64,000 bases of DNA from JAGXRK01 sp963804005 (lineage in GTDB: Bacteria > Bacteroidota > Ignavibacteria > Ignavibacteriales > Ignavibacteriaceae). The position numbers and the translations under genes are program-made. Below, one piece after another: positions 45,262-54,848 of the stretch (position 1 is the first letter of the stretch; each line of letters opens with the position of its first letter). Under the pieces are notes generated by a model, which saw nothing but the letters and a program-made list of their open reading frames with translations, was not told where the DNA came from and made no database searches. The stretch is from positions 496,001 to 560,000 of the forward strand of contig CAWDOP010000002.1 of assembly GCA_963804005.1 (NCBI GenBank), written 5' to 3'.

Positions 45262-46544
45262 GAGAATTTACATACAGAATCTATTTGCATTAAAAACCCT
45301 GGATTTGAAATATTTACAGATTCAAAACCCTTAACCACCCCACCCTTTTCGTTTAACATTGAGAAAACTGCAAACGACATTGATATTCTGTGATCGCCGA
45401 AACTATCAAAAACTAATTCCTTACTTAAGGGTTTGCCTTCAAAAGAAAATCCGTCATCATATTCTACGACATCAAATCCTGCGATTCGTAAATTATTGCA
45501 AATTGATTTTATTCTATCCGATTCTTTTACACGAAGTTCTTTACAATTTTTAATTTCAAACTTACCTTCTGCAAACGCACCTGCAACTGCAAGAATTGGA
45601 ATTTCATCAATTAAAGATGGAATTATTTTTTGATCAATGTTAACATTTTGAAGCTTGCTTGATCTGACTAAAATATCACCATATTCTTCTTTGTTGCTAA
45701 GTTTACTCTCAATAATCTCAATGTACGCGCCCATCTTTCGTAATTGCTCAATAATTGCAGTACGAGTAGGATTAAGCGAAACATTTTTAATTTTTATTTC
45801 AGAGTTATTACTAAGAAGTGCTGCGACAATTAAAAAAGAAGCTGAAGAAATATCACCCGGAACAAAATATTTCTTTGATGAAGGATAAATTTTTATTGAT
45901 GATTTTGAGATTATTTTTTCATTTTCATTTATCACCTCTAAATCAAGCAAACGTTCAGTGTGATCTCTAGTAATCACTGATTCGACAATTGAAGTCTCAT
46001 CCTCAATATGTAAACCGGCGATTAATATTGCACTCTTAATTTGTGCACTCGGAACATTAAGTTCATAATTAATTGCTTCTATATTATCTGCAGGTTTGAT
46101 AATAATTGGTAAAGTATGGTTATCTGTAGAGAATATTTTCCCTCCCATCAATTCTAAAGGATCAATAAGTCTTTTCATCGGACGTTTAGTAAGAGATTCA
46201 TCGCCAATTAACTTACTTTCGAAATTCTGAGCAATGAGTAATCCAGATAACAATCTTGCAGTTGTTCCGGAATTACCACAATCAAGTTGTGCAGCCGGTT
46301 GTTTGAAACCTTTGTAGCCAACCCCCTGAACTTTTATCAAATTATTTTCTTCAGAAATATTCACTCCAAGTTGTCGGATACAATTAATCGTTGATCTTAC
46401 ATCAATTCCATCAGAAATATTTTCAATTATTGATTCACCAGCAGCCATTGCCGAAAATATTAAAGCACGATGAGAAATTGATTTATCCCCCGGCAAAGAA
46501 ATTTCCCCATTTACTTTATTAATCTTTCTGAATTTTTTAATCAT
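45258..46544 (-). CDS. aroA: 3-phosphoshikimate 1-carboxyvinyltransferase (EPSP synthase)
   Basis: The 428-residue product begins MIKKFRKINKVNGEISLPGDKSISHRALI. The open frame extends 18 codons further upstream to 46598, but that extension overlaps the methyltransferase gene and lacks family similarity, so I chose the inner ATG. LDCGNSGTTARLLSG and RVKESDRIKS with GDHRISMSFAV are family motifs. It transfers enolpyruvyl from PEP to shikimate-3-phosphate. It starts 7 bp after the RNA methylase stop. Confidence 0.94.
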   Translation of the reverse strand: MIKKFRKINKVNGEISLPGDKSISHRALIFSAMAAGESIIENISDGIDVRSTINCIRQLGVNISEENNLIKVQGVGYKGFKQPAAQLDCGNSGTTARLLSGLLIAQNFESKLIGDESLTKRPMKRLIDPLELMGGKIFSTDNHTLPIIIKPADNIEAINYELNVPSAQIKSAILIAGLHIEDETSIVESVITRDHTERLLDLEVINENEKIISKSSIKIYPSSKKYFVPGDISSASFLIVAALLSNNSEIKIKNVSLNPTRTAIIEQLRKMGAYIEIIESKLSNKEEYGDILVRSSKLQNVNIDQKIIPSLIDEIPILAVAGAFAEGKFEIKNCKELRVKESDRIKSICNNLRIAGFDVVEYDDGFSFEGKPLSKELVFDSFGDHRISMSFAVFSMLNEKGGVVKGFESVNISNPGFLMQIDSVCKFS

Positions 46545-46551
46545 ATCACAA

Positions 46552-47133
46552 TTACTTTCGAAGCCAAGCATCAATAATTTTTTGTAATTCTTTCTCACTC
46601 AGATCTTTTGAAGGATACATTTTAGAAGCTTTTCTTTGTCTTACAGCCTCGTATAACGTAATAGCAGAAGCCACTGAAACATTTAAGCTCTGTATCATAC
46701 CAAACATAGGAATCTGAAATTTTACATCAGCTAAATTAGTCGCTTCATCTGAAACACCGCGATGTTCATTACCAAGAACTACTGCTGTTTTTATTGTAAA
46801 ATCTATGTCATACAAATCAACTGAATCCGAAGAAATTGATGAGGCAATAATTTGAAAGCCTTTTTCCTTCAATTCAGAATAACATTCTTCTACAGATTTG
46901 AATTTATCTTTTTCAATCCATTTATAAGCTGAGGCTGATGATTTCTTTCCGATTTTTGGAAATTTTTCATAATTGTAGATTAATGAAACAGCCGGAACAC
47001 CTGCTGCATCACAGGTTCGGAAGATTGCACTTACATTATGGGGATCGTGAATGTTTTCAAGTACTACGTGAAGTGAATGTTGTCTTGCTCTAACAACATT
47101 ATTAATTTTTTGTGATCTTTTTTCTGATCTCAA
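46552..47133 (-). CDS. TrmH/SpoU-family RNA 2'-O-methyltransferase
   Basis: The 193-residue SPOUT protein has LHVVLENIHDPHNVSAIFRTCDA, VVLGNEHRGVSDEA and MIQSLNVSVASAITLYE, the three SpoU motifs, plus a basic C-terminal helix region. The compact form resembles TrmH (Gm18 of tRNA), but SpoU specificity is hard to tell from sequence alone. It overlaps the small HicB-like gene by 4 bp. Confidence 0.9.
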   Translation of the reverse strand: MRSEKRSQKINNVVRARQHSLHVVLENIHDPHNVSAIFRTCDAAGVPAVSLIYNYEKFPKIGKKSSASAYKWIEKDKFKSVEECYSELKEKGFQIIASSISSDSVDLYDIDFTIKTAVVLGNEHRGVSDEATNLADVKFQIPMFGMIQSLNVSVASAITLYEAVRQRKASKMYPSKDLSEKELQKIIDAWLRK

Positions 47134-47360
47134 ATTGAAGTCTTATCAATTACTAGTTTGTAAATAGTAAAATTATTTTCTCTTCGAGCTTTATCCAGTT
47201 TAAACAATTTTTGATCAATTCTAAGAAAGTATGAAACTCTTCCTAATATATTATTTATTACAGTTTCTTCATCATGAGCCCATGTATCACACTCCCGAAG
47301 TGAAGGAACATCAGCATTAAAACCGTCATTTGTTTTTTCAATAACTATATCAAGAATCAT
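47130..47360 (-). CDS. HicB/DUF1902-like small protein
   Basis: The 76-residue product (VIEKTNDGFNADVPSLRECDTWAHDEETVINNIL) has the partial RNase H-like fold seen in HicB antitoxins and relatives. There is no HicA toxin next to it and no DNA-binding domain. It sits tightly between deoC (3-bp gap) and the TrmH-family gene (4-bp overlap), so it is probably expressed as part of that housekeeping operon rather than as a toxin-antitoxin unit. Confidence 0.7.
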   Translation of the reverse strand: MILDIVIEKTNDGFNADVPSLRECDTWAHDEETVINNILGRVSYFLRIDQKLFKLDKARRENNFTIYKLVIDKTSI

Positions 47361-47363
47361 AAA

Positions 47364-48125
47364 TCAATAATTTGAATTCGAAATGGATTTTTCGATTATA
47401 TTTATTCCGGAACTTGTACCTAACCGTGAAGCACCATTCAGAATCATAAGAACAGCATCGTCATAACTTCTAACACCTCCAGAAGCTTTCACTTTTGCCT
47501 TATTTCCAACGCTAAATTTCATCATTGCAACATCGCGAATGTTAGCTCCGCTTTTACTAAATCCCGTAGAAGTTTTAACAAAGTCTGCTTTAGCTTCAAT
47601 AGCAAGTAGACATGATAAAACTTTTTCTACATCTTTTAACAATGCAGTTTCCATTATTACTTTTAACAAAGCATTATTCTTATGACACAATTCTGCTATT
47701 GAAGAAATTTCTGTTAAAATATAGCTTTGATCATCATCTTTCAGCCTGCCGATGTTTATTACCATATCAATTTCCTGTGCACCGGTAGTTAAAGCCATTT
47801 CTGTTTCATCAATTTTCATAGATGTTTCATTTGCGCCAAGCGGAAATCCGATTACAGTACAAACTTTTACCGTGCTCCCAAATAATTCTTTACTGCACAG
47901 ATCAACATTGCAAGGATTCACACAAACAGATGCAAAACCATATTTCTTAGCTTCATTACATAGATTAACAATCTCTAATCTTGTTGCATCTGCTTTTAAT
48001 AAAGTATGATCGATAAAACCAGCTAATTCTTTTGTATTAAAGCTTTTACCCTTAATATTTTGAACCAAGGTATTAGAGTTTTCAAAATCAGCAATTTTGT
48101 TATTTAGAAAATCTTTATTAATCAT
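47364..48125 (-). CDS. deoC: Deoxyribose-phosphate aldolase
   Basis: The 253-residue TIM barrel has IDHTLLKADAT, VCTVIGFPLGAN, EIDMVINIGRLKD, the Schiff-base lysine in VKTSTGFSKSGA and the second lysine in KVKASGGVRS. It cleaves deoxyribose-5-phosphate to glyceraldehyde-3-phosphate and acetaldehyde in nucleoside salvage. It has about 30 extra residues at the N-terminus compared with the short bacterial form. Confidence 0.95.
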   Translation of the reverse strand: MINKDFLNNKIADFENSNTLVQNIKGKSFNTKELAGFIDHTLLKADATRLEIVNLCNEAKKYGFASVCVNPCNVDLCSKELFGSTVKVCTVIGFPLGANETSMKIDETEMALTTGAQEIDMVINIGRLKDDDQSYILTEISSIAELCHKNNALLKVIMETALLKDVEKVLSCLLAIEAKADFVKTSTGFSKSGANIRDVAMMKFSVGNKAKVKASGGVRSYDDAVLMILNGASRLGTSSGINIIEKSISNSNY

Positions 48126-48149
48126 TTGTAATATATACCTTATTAATTT

Positions 48150-49028
48150 TTATTTATAAAAAGCTTCAAATGCTTTGAAAGTATTGCTTAAAAGCATTGC
48201 AATAGTCATTGGACCCACACCACCAGGAACCGGAGTGATATATGAAGCCTTCTTTGATACAGTTTCAAATTCAACATCACCCACTATCCTGTAACCTTTT
48301 GGTAAATGTGGAGCATCAATTCTATTTATTCCGACATCAATAACTACGACACCGTCTTTTACCATATCGGCAGTTATAAAATCTGCGCGACCAATTGCAG
48401 CTATTAGTATATCGGCTTGACGTGTATAATATCCCAAGTCAGAAGCAGCTGAATGACAAACAGTTACAACTGAGTTGGCAAACTTTTGTTTCTGAAGCAT
48501 AATATTGGCAATTGGTTTACCTACGATATTACTTCTCCCAACAACAACTACATGTTTTCCTTCTGTAGGAATTTCATACCGCTTTAATAATTCCTGAATT
48601 CCTGCAGGTGTACATGAAGCAAAAGTATCTTTACCAATAACAAGATTCCCAACATTAACAGGATGAAAACCATCAACATCTTTTTGAGGAGAAATTCTCT
48701 CAATAACATGAGTCTCATCAATATGTTTTGGAAGTGGAAGCTGAACCAAAATACCATGATAATCACTGTTGGCATTATATTGATCGATAACAGAAAGTAG
48801 TTCTTCTTCAGAAATTGAGGAAGATAATATTTCTGTTTGAGTTCTCATTCCAATTTCTTCACAAGCCTTACCTTTACGCGAAACATAAATTTTTGAAGCA
48901 GGATCGTCACCCACAAGTATAGCTACTAATCCGGGTATATTTTTGACCTCAGATTTAGCTTTAGATATTTTTTCTTTGAGTTCATTTCTGATATCTGCAG
49001 CTACTTTTTTGCCATCAATTAGTACCAT
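48150..49028 (-). CDS. folD: Bifunctional methylenetetrahydrofolate dehydrogenase/cyclohydrolase
   Basis: The 292-residue product has VGDDPASKIYVSRKGKACEEIG (with the catalytic lysine), ILVQLPLPKHID, PQKDVDGFHPVNVG, VVVGRSNIVGKP and the C-terminal TPVPGGVGPMTIAML. It interconverts one-carbon folate intermediates. It lies in the same-strand run downstream of the DNA methyltransferase. Confidence 0.96.
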   Translation of the reverse strand: MVLIDGKKVAADIRNELKEKISKAKSEVKNIPGLVAILVGDDPASKIYVSRKGKACEEIGMRTQTEILSSSISEEELLSVIDQYNANSDYHGILVQLPLPKHIDETHVIERISPQKDVDGFHPVNVGNLVIGKDTFASCTPAGIQELLKRYEIPTEGKHVVVVGRSNIVGKPIANIMLQKQKFANSVVTVCHSAASDLGYYTRQADILIAAIGRADFITADMVKDGVVVIDVGINRIDAPHLPKGYRIVGDVEFETVSKKASYITPVPGGVGPMTIAMLLSNTFKAFEAFYK

Positions 49029-49039
49029 TTTAATTCTCT

Positions 49040-50020
49040 TTAATAGATTATATTGTATTTGTCAGCCAATAATTTTTTAATTTTTCGATCTTTTTTTATT
49101 TCATCAACAAATGGATTGGAATTTTGCCACCCGGTTTTTCCTGTTGTGCGAAATCTTTCCAATCTTCTTATACTAATTTCGCAAAAGACCGGATCAATAT
49201 CAGCAGTAAAACATTTTCTTTTTAACTTTTCACAGGCGATGAGAGTAGTTCCGGAATGAGCAAAAAAATCAATAACAATTTCTCCCTCCGAACTGCTAGC
49301 ATTAATAATCCTCTCTAGTGCTTTTAATGGTTTTTGAGCATAGCAACCATTAACGTTTTCTTCCATCCTGTAAAAAACCTGTTGAACGTCAATCCAGACA
49401 TTTCCTGGTCTGATAAATTCTGATTTACTGCGTTCAATATTTTCCGTGACTTCTCCCCCAACATTTTTATAATACCCCTTAAGTACTTTAGGAATATCAG
49501 TGTAAACAGTTTCAACATTAAATTTGGGAGCACCTTTAGTATAGTACAATAGTTCTTGTCTGATTGACATCCAATTATTGCTTGTCCCATATCCGCGTTG
49601 ATTTCTAAGTGTAATAAAATTTTTTGAATTAAAACCCGAATTTCTCATCATAAGGATAAAGTTTGCAAATGGCTGGAAATGATTTTTATAGTCTGCACCT
49701 AACCATATATAAATAGAAGCATTTATGTTTAATGAGTTAAATGAATTTTTAATCCATTTTTTCGACCATTCGATAAATTTTTCTTCCTTCAGCTCATCAA
49801 ATACAATAAAATTGTAAGGTGGGTCGTGAACAGCTAGTGAAGCCAATTTACCGTCCATTAGTTTCTTGATTTGCTGAGAAGTTGTAGCATCTAAACAAGC
49901 AACCTTGTGCTCCCGATTAGGATCACTCCAAATCTCTCCTTCGATAAGACGACAATATTTCAGTAATAATTCTCTTAAATCGCTGTCATTATCAAGCTTT
50001 GGTAAGGCATATTTTTCCAT
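49040..50020 (-). CDS. Orphan DNA adenine/cytosine-N4 methyltransferase
   Basis: The 326-residue product has the amino-methyltransferase motif IV DPPY at 66-69 (LAVHDPPYNF). Near the C-terminus, EIVIDFFAHSGTTLIACEKLKRKCFTADIDP matches motif I plus the following acidic strand. With motif IV first and motif I last, this is the beta-class order. A partial target-recognition region lies between. No restriction endonuclease gene is adjacent; the neighbours are folD and a YmdB phosphoesterase. It may be a solitary epigenetic methyltransferase or a phage remnant. The recognition sequence cannot be read. Confidence 0.85.
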   Translation of the reverse strand: MEKYALPKLDNDSDLRELLLKYCRLIEGEIWSDPNREHKVACLDATTSQQIKKLMDGKLASLAVHDPPYNFIVFDELKEEKFIEWSKKWIKNSFNSLNINASIYIWLGADYKNHFQPFANFILMMRNSGFNSKNFITLRNQRGYGTSNNWMSIRQELLYYTKGAPKFNVETVYTDIPKVLKGYYKNVGGEVTENIERSKSEFIRPGNVWIDVQQVFYRMEENVNGCYAQKPLKALERIINASSSEGEIVIDFFAHSGTTLIACEKLKRKCFTADIDPVFCEISIRRLERFRTTGKTGWQNSNPFVDEIKKDRKIKKLLADKYNIIY

Positions 50021-50025
50021 CTTAA

Positions 50026-50826
50026 CTAAATATTGCGTTCGAATTCAGGGAATATTATTCGTTCTATTTGTTTGGATTTACCACTTTCTGAATCTATTAC
50101 AAGAAAAACACCGGCAAGATGAACATTGTCTGTAGCAGTTTCATATTTCTGAGGTGTCTGATAAATAAATCTGTTAATTGCTGCAACAGTTTTCATTCCA
50201 ATAACCGAATCATAAGGTCCACTCATGCCCACATCTGTAATATAAGCAGTTCCTCCAGCTAAAATTCTTTCATCTGCAGTTTGTATGTGTGTGTGTGTTC
50301 CGATAAGTGCACTTATTTTACCATCAAGGTAATGTCCCATAGCCATTTTTTCAGCAGTTGCTTCTGCATGAAAATCAAGAATGATAACTTTAGATTCGCT
50401 TTTTATTTTTTGGATAACCCAGTCTGCAGTTCGAAACGGACAATCTAAAGGAGACATAAAAGTTCTTCCTTGCAGATTTAAAACTGCTACTTTACCTTTT
50501 TTAGTTGACGCAATATGATACCCATTTCCATAAGTACCTTTTGGATAATTCAGCGGACGAATAACCCTTGGTTCCGATTTAAGATAATCTTGAGATTGAT
50601 GCTTATCCCACGTATGATTTCCACCTGTAATTACATGCACTCCCAAATCAAATAAAATTTGACCTTCTTTTGAAGTGCAGCCTTTTCCATCCGATACATT
50701 TTCACCGTTAGCAATAACTAAGTCAGGTTTATATTTTTGAATTAATCCGGGAAGCCAGGTTTGAACATGATCCAGCCCCGGCTTTCCAATGATATCACCG
50801 ATAAATAGAATGTTAATTGAAGACAT
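50026..50826 (-). CDS. YmdB-type metallophosphoesterase (TIGR00282 family)
   Basis: The 266-residue calcineurin-like phosphoesterase has metal ligands in FIGDIIGKPG, IANGENVSDGKG, TGGNHTWDKHQ and LIGTHTHIQTADERIL. In Bacillus and relatives YmdB is a 2',3'-cyclic nucleotide phosphodiesterase. The gene ends 5 bp before the DNA methyltransferase start. Confidence 0.93.
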   Translation of the reverse strand: MSSINILFIGDIIGKPGLDHVQTWLPGLIQKYKPDLVIANGENVSDGKGCTSKEGQILFDLGVHVITGGNHTWDKHQSQDYLKSEPRVIRPLNYPKGTYGNGYHIASTKKGKVAVLNLQGRTFMSPLDCPFRTADWVIQKIKSESKVIILDFHAEATAEKMAMGHYLDGKISALIGTHTHIQTADERILAGGTAYITDVGMSGPYDSVIGMKTVAAINRFIYQTPQKYETATDNVHLAGVFLVIDSESGKSKQIERIIFPEFERNI

Positions 50827-50914
50827 AATCTGTAATTTTTAATATCAATATATCTAAATTGAGTGTGATTTTAAAAAAGTTTTTCTTAATAGTTACTTTT
50901 TATTGATATTTTTT

Positions 50915-52612
50915 ATGTCCTCAGGTAATTATCCAAACATTCCTGTAGAAGATTCTGCATTTACGGTTATAGACGTTGAAACCACGGGATTATCTGCCAC
51001 AAAAAATAAAGTAATAGAAATTGGTATGGTTCGAGTTGAAAAGATGAAAATCGTCTCTAGATTTCAATCTTTAATTAATCCACAAACTTACATACCGGGA
51101 TTTATAACACAGTTTACAGGAATATCAAATGATGATGTTTCGGACGCTCCCCTCTTTGAAGATTTGGTTGATGAAATATTATCCTTCACTGAAAATTCAA
51201 TTTTAACAGCACATAATCTGCCTTTCGATTATTCCTTTCTCAAAAATGAATTTAGATTTTGCGGATATGAAACACCACAGTTTCAAACTTTATGCACATT
51301 AAAATTATCAAGAAGAATTTTCCCTTTTCTAAAAAGCAGATCATTAGGATCTGTTGCTATGCATCTTAAAATTAAAAACTCTGATGCACACAGAGCACTA
51401 TCAGATGCAGAAACTACTGCACGTATCTTAATCAAACTTACAAAGCAATTAAAAAAAGAAAACAATATATCATCATTACAAAACTTATTGGATTATCAAA
51501 GTAATGTTGGAACGAGACCAATATTAAAAATAAAAAAGGACTTAGTTGATGATGTTGGGTCTGTTCCAGATGCACCCGGAATATATTACTTTCTGAATAA
51601 GAAAAATGAAATTATTTACGTCGGAAAGGCAAAATCACTTAGAGAACGGATGAAAAGTTATTTCTCTGTTTCTGCACAGAGAAAACCTAAAAAGATTGTT
51701 AAACAAGCCTCCCGCTTGAAAGTCGAAATTACTAATTCTGAACTTACAGCTTTGTTATTAGAAGCAGAGTTGATTAAAAAGATAAACCCAAAACATAATA
51801 CTCAGCTAAAATCTTACGGCAATAAATATTTTTTGAGAATTAATACAACACACAAAGTTCCTGATCTGGAAATAACCAATTATTTTGATTTTGACGGAAA
51901 CGATTATTTCGGACTTTTTACGACTAAAAAGAAAACTAAATTATTATTTGATGTGTTAGCGAGAACATTTGAAGTAAGGGAGTGCGAAGACAAGGAATTC
52001 GCAAAAGGCAAAGGATGTTTTCTTAAAGATATTGAAAGATGTACCGCCCCCTGTTTGAATGATCCTGCTAATATGATTAGATATAAAGAAGAATTGAATC
52101 ACGTTTATGAGTTTCTTGGAGGGAAAAACCAGACTGCACTTAATCGTTTACTCAATAAAATGAAATTGTACTCTTCACAACAAAAGTATGAAAAAGCTGC
52201 TGAAGTAAAAGAATTATTAGACTTGATTCTCGCACAGGTACATAAGAATTCTCTGCTTGCCGAACCGATAAACAATGCAAAAGTGGTTTTTGAAATTGAT
52301 TCTGATTGGGGAAAGGATTACTTGTTGATGATAGATGGAAAAATATTTATAAAGAAATACCTTTTAGATAAAAAAGATTATTTTGATGAAGCATTGGACG
52401 ATTATTTCAACTCTACAATTCAAAATGATATGCTTCCAAGTGAAGAAGATCTTGAAAAAATGAAAATTTCTCTAAACTGGCTAATAAAAAATAGAAATAA
52501 AGTCCGCACTTTTTATTTAAAGGATTATTCAACAAAACATAAATTATATAAAACATTGTCTTCTTATATAACCAGTCATAACATGCACCTTCTGAAAAGA
52601 CATTTGAAGTAA
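50915..52612 (+). CDS. DnaQ-like exonuclease fused to a UvrC-type GIY-YIG nuclease
   Basis: From ATG 50915 (a TTG at 50903 is a weaker alternative) the protein has 565 residues. The DEDDh exonuclease domain (about 10-175) has FTVIDVETTGLSATK, LTAHNLPFDYSFL and HRALSDAETTARIL. The GIY-YIG domain (about 208-290) has DAPGIYYFLNKKNEIIYVGKAKSLRERM, followed by UvrC-like regions with CFLKDIERCTAPC and a UVR-like helix. It lacks the UvrC C-terminal RNase H and HhH domains. Related fusions occur in several phyla and may act in excision repair like Cho; the precise role is inferred. Confidence 0.9.
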   Translation: MSSGNYPNIPVEDSAFTVIDVETTGLSATKNKVIEIGMVRVEKMKIVSRFQSLINPQTYIPGFITQFTGISNDDVSDAPLFEDLVDEILSFTENSILTAHNLPFDYSFLKNEFRFCGYETPQFQTLCTLKLSRRIFPFLKSRSLGSVAMHLKIKNSDAHRALSDAETTARILIKLTKQLKKENNISSLQNLLDYQSNVGTRPILKIKKDLVDDVGSVPDAPGIYYFLNKKNEIIYVGKAKSLRERMKSYFSVSAQRKPKKIVKQASRLKVEITNSELTALLLEAELIKKINPKHNTQLKSYGNKYFLRINTTHKVPDLEITNYFDFDGNDYFGLFTTKKKTKLLFDVLARTFEVRECEDKEFAKGKGCFLKDIERCTAPCLNDPANMIRYKEELNHVYEFLGGKNQTALNRLLNKMKLYSSQQKYEKAAEVKELLDLILAQVHKNSLLAEPINNAKVVFEIDSDWGKDYLLMIDGKIFIKKYLLDKKDYFDEALDDYFNSTIQNDMLPSEEDLEKMKISLNWLIKNRNKVRTFYLKDYSTKHKLYKTLSSYITSHNMHLLKRHLK

Positions 52613-52631
52613 GTTCGTTGTTAAATCAAAT

Positions 52632-53403
52632 ATGAAAAAGATAGATAAGAAGCTTTGAGAAAATACTGTTTAATAAAACCGCCGGTTCAGCAGAACTGCT
52701 TGAGAAACTATTAAAATATTTTTCTAAAAAAGTTAAGCATGGAGAATCTATTCGAACTGAAATTGCCTTAGCTAAAAAGTATTTATCACATTTTGCGGTT
52801 ATAAAAAATAATATTCTGTCAATAGAACGTAAAACTCAGAACAATGATCAGGAATCTCTTTTAAAATATTTGTCTAATATTCTGGAAGAAAATCGAAATA
52901 CTTATAAAATAATCTTTAACTCTATTCCGAATAAAATAAAAAGTAATAGTAAAATAGTAACTCTTTCCAATAGTAAAACGGTCTATGAAGTGTTAAAATT
53001 ATGGCATCAATACAATAATAAAATTGAAGTTACTGTTTGTGAATCACAACCCGAATGTGAAGGAAAAATTCTTGCAAAAGAATTATTAAAGGCAGGAATA
53101 AAAACAAAAGTAGTGTTTGATTCAGAAACCAGTAATAGCTTAGAGAAAGCTGATTTATTACTGTTAAGCTGTGATGTGATTTTAGAAAATGGAGATATCG
53201 TTAATAAAATTGGAAGTCGTAATGCAGCAATAATCGCAAAGTATTTTAAGAAGCCTGTTATTGTTATTTCTTCAAAAGATAAGCAAATAAATAGTAATAT
53301 ATTTAGAATTAAAGGAAGGGACGCTATCGAGAAGTCATTATTTGAACGGGTCGAAAATGAGATTAATTCACCAAATAGTTACAGACTAAATAGTGAAAAT
53401 TAA
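52632..53403 (+). CDS. eIF2B alpha/beta/delta-like protein, reading frame interrupted at CTT TGA
   Basis: The frame from TTG 52870 encodes 177 residues of the Rossmann-like half of the eIF2B/ribose-1,5-bisphosphate isomerase family (VYEVLKLWHQYNNKIEVTVCESQPECEGKILAKELL, ADLLLLSCDVILENGDIVNKIGSR). The same frame is open upstream to 52657 (EKILFNKTAGSAELLEKLLKYF), matching the family helical domain. An ATG at 52632 gives MKKIDKKL and then stops at TGA 52656-52658. Skipping one T at CTT TGA joins both into a 256-residue protein. The break may be an extra T from sequencing, a real mutation, or recoding. The gene starts 19 bp after the exonuclease gene. Confidence 0.75.
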
Positions 53404-53405
53404 AC

Positions 53406-54743
53406 CTATAGTGTTACAGTGTGTCTGCTTTTGTGATGGAATCTTAATGTAAGAAATATGGCAGAACAAAAGAGACCTAAAGACAGACCGATCCACACAC
53501 CTTCAACACCATAATTAAAAACAAATCCGAGAAGATATCCAGATGGAAGACCAATAACCCAATATGCTACAAATGTAATAATTGTAGGTCCCTTTACATC
53601 TGTTAATCCTCTTAAAATACCAATCCCAACTGCTTGTACACCATCGGCAATTTGAAAAAATGCCGCAATAATCAAAAGGACTGATGCTATTTCAATCACT
53701 TTAATATCATCAATATACAAGGATGGAAGAAAAGTATTTAACGTAATAAATATTATACCTGCCATCATCATAATGGAACCACCCAAGATAGAAGCAATAA
53801 ATCCTGCTCGTCGTACTTCAGTAATATTTTGCTGCCCAACGGCATTCCCTACTCTGATACTTCCAGCTTGTGAAATTCCAAGAGCCATCATAAAGGATAT
53901 TGAAGCAAGATTAATTGCTATTTGATGAGCGGCCAGCTCATTTGCTCCGATCCAACCAACCATAACTATGGCAAAAACGAATGCACCGGTCTCAAAGAAA
54001 TATTGAAAGCCGCTTGGAATCCCCAAATTTAAAATCTTCTTTATTACGGGAAAATTAAATCCATTAAAGTTTAAAGAAACATCAAATGCTGAAAAATGTT
54101 TTGATTTCATAACATAGAGCATTAACGTAACAGCCATAAATATTCTTGACATTAAGGTAGCAATACCAGCTCCATCTAATCCTAACGCGGGTGAGCCTAG
54201 ATTACCATAAATAAAAATCCAGTTTGAAAAAGCATTAATAATATTGGCAGTAAGAGCTACAATCATTGCCGGACGCATTATTGAGAATCCCTCAATGAAT
54301 TGTTTATAAGTTTGGAATATCATCATAGGAAATACAGAAAAAGCAAGAATGCGTGTATAAGATTCTGCAAGCGGACTAACTTCTAATGGTTGATTAATGA
54401 TAACTATCAAATAGGATGAAAAATAAGTCGCTAAAAAAAGAAATAGTGATATAATTGTGTTTACAATAAGAGACTGCCTGAAATAAACTCCACATTCTTC
54501 AAATCTCTTTGCTCCCACTAAAATTGCAACTAAGGGAGTGACTGCAATCGAACTTCCAAGACCAACAATAAAAATGAGAATTGTAATGCTTGAACCAAGA
54601 GCAGCAGCAGCTAACGGAACAGCACCAAGCCTGCCAACCATTACACTGTCAACAACACCCATCATCATAAAACCTAATTGTCCGATAATGACAGGGAAAG
54701 CCAATGATAATGTTTTTATAAAATGGTCTTTATAAAGATGCAT
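53406..54743 (-). CDS. MATE-family efflux transporter
   Basis: The 445-residue protein has twelve membrane segments, the N-terminal SLAFPVIIGQLGFMMMGVVDSVMVGRLGAVPLAAAALG, and the internal repeat SGFQYFFETGAFVFAIVMVGWIGANELAAHQIA, as in MATE/NorM antiporters. It exports cationic drugs or metabolites using Na+ or H+ gradients; the substrate is unknown. It is convergent with the eIF2B-like gene (2 bp apart). Confidence 0.95.
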   Translation of the reverse strand: MHLYKDHFIKTLSLAFPVIIGQLGFMMMGVVDSVMVGRLGAVPLAAAALGSSITILIFIVGLGSSIAVTPLVAILVGAKRFEECGVYFRQSLIVNTIISLFLFLATYFSSYLIVIINQPLEVSPLAESYTRILAFSVFPMMIFQTYKQFIEGFSIMRPAMIVALTANIINAFSNWIFIYGNLGSPALGLDGAGIATLMSRIFMAVTLMLYVMKSKHFSAFDVSLNFNGFNFPVIKKILNLGIPSGFQYFFETGAFVFAIVMVGWIGANELAAHQIAINLASISFMMALGISQAGSIRVGNAVGQQNITEVRRAGFIASILGGSIMMMAGIIFITLNTFLPSLYIDDIKVIEIASVLLIIAAFFQIADGVQAVGIGILRGLTDVKGPTIITFVAYWVIGLPSGYLLGFVFNYGVEGVWIGLSLGLFCSAIFLTLRFHHKSRHTVTL

Positions 54744-54814
54744 AATCTAATATTTAGATAAAATAATTGGAAAGATAGCTTATTTATTGCTAAGCAGAAA
54801 TGAGATTTGTAAGA

Positions 54815-54848
54815 AGATAATTAAAGAAGCCGGATTTATAATCCGGCT
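54815..54848 (-). terminator. Terminator overlapping the end of the HEAT-repeat gene
   Basis: AGCCGGATT (54828-54836) and AATCCGGCT (54840-54848) form a perfect 9-bp stem with a TAT loop. The gene's TAA stop (54836-54838) lies in the apex. The minus-strand tail TCTTTAATT is only moderately T-rich. Confidence 0.65.

Noticed and set aside
46545..46598. Longer N-terminus of aroA
   Set aside because: The extra 18 residues overlap the methyltransferase gene and do not match EPSP synthase; the inner ATG at 46544 fits the family.
47130..47360. HicB-like protein as part of a HicAB toxin-antitoxin system
   Set aside because: No HicA partner on either side; both neighbours are metabolic or RNA-modification genes.
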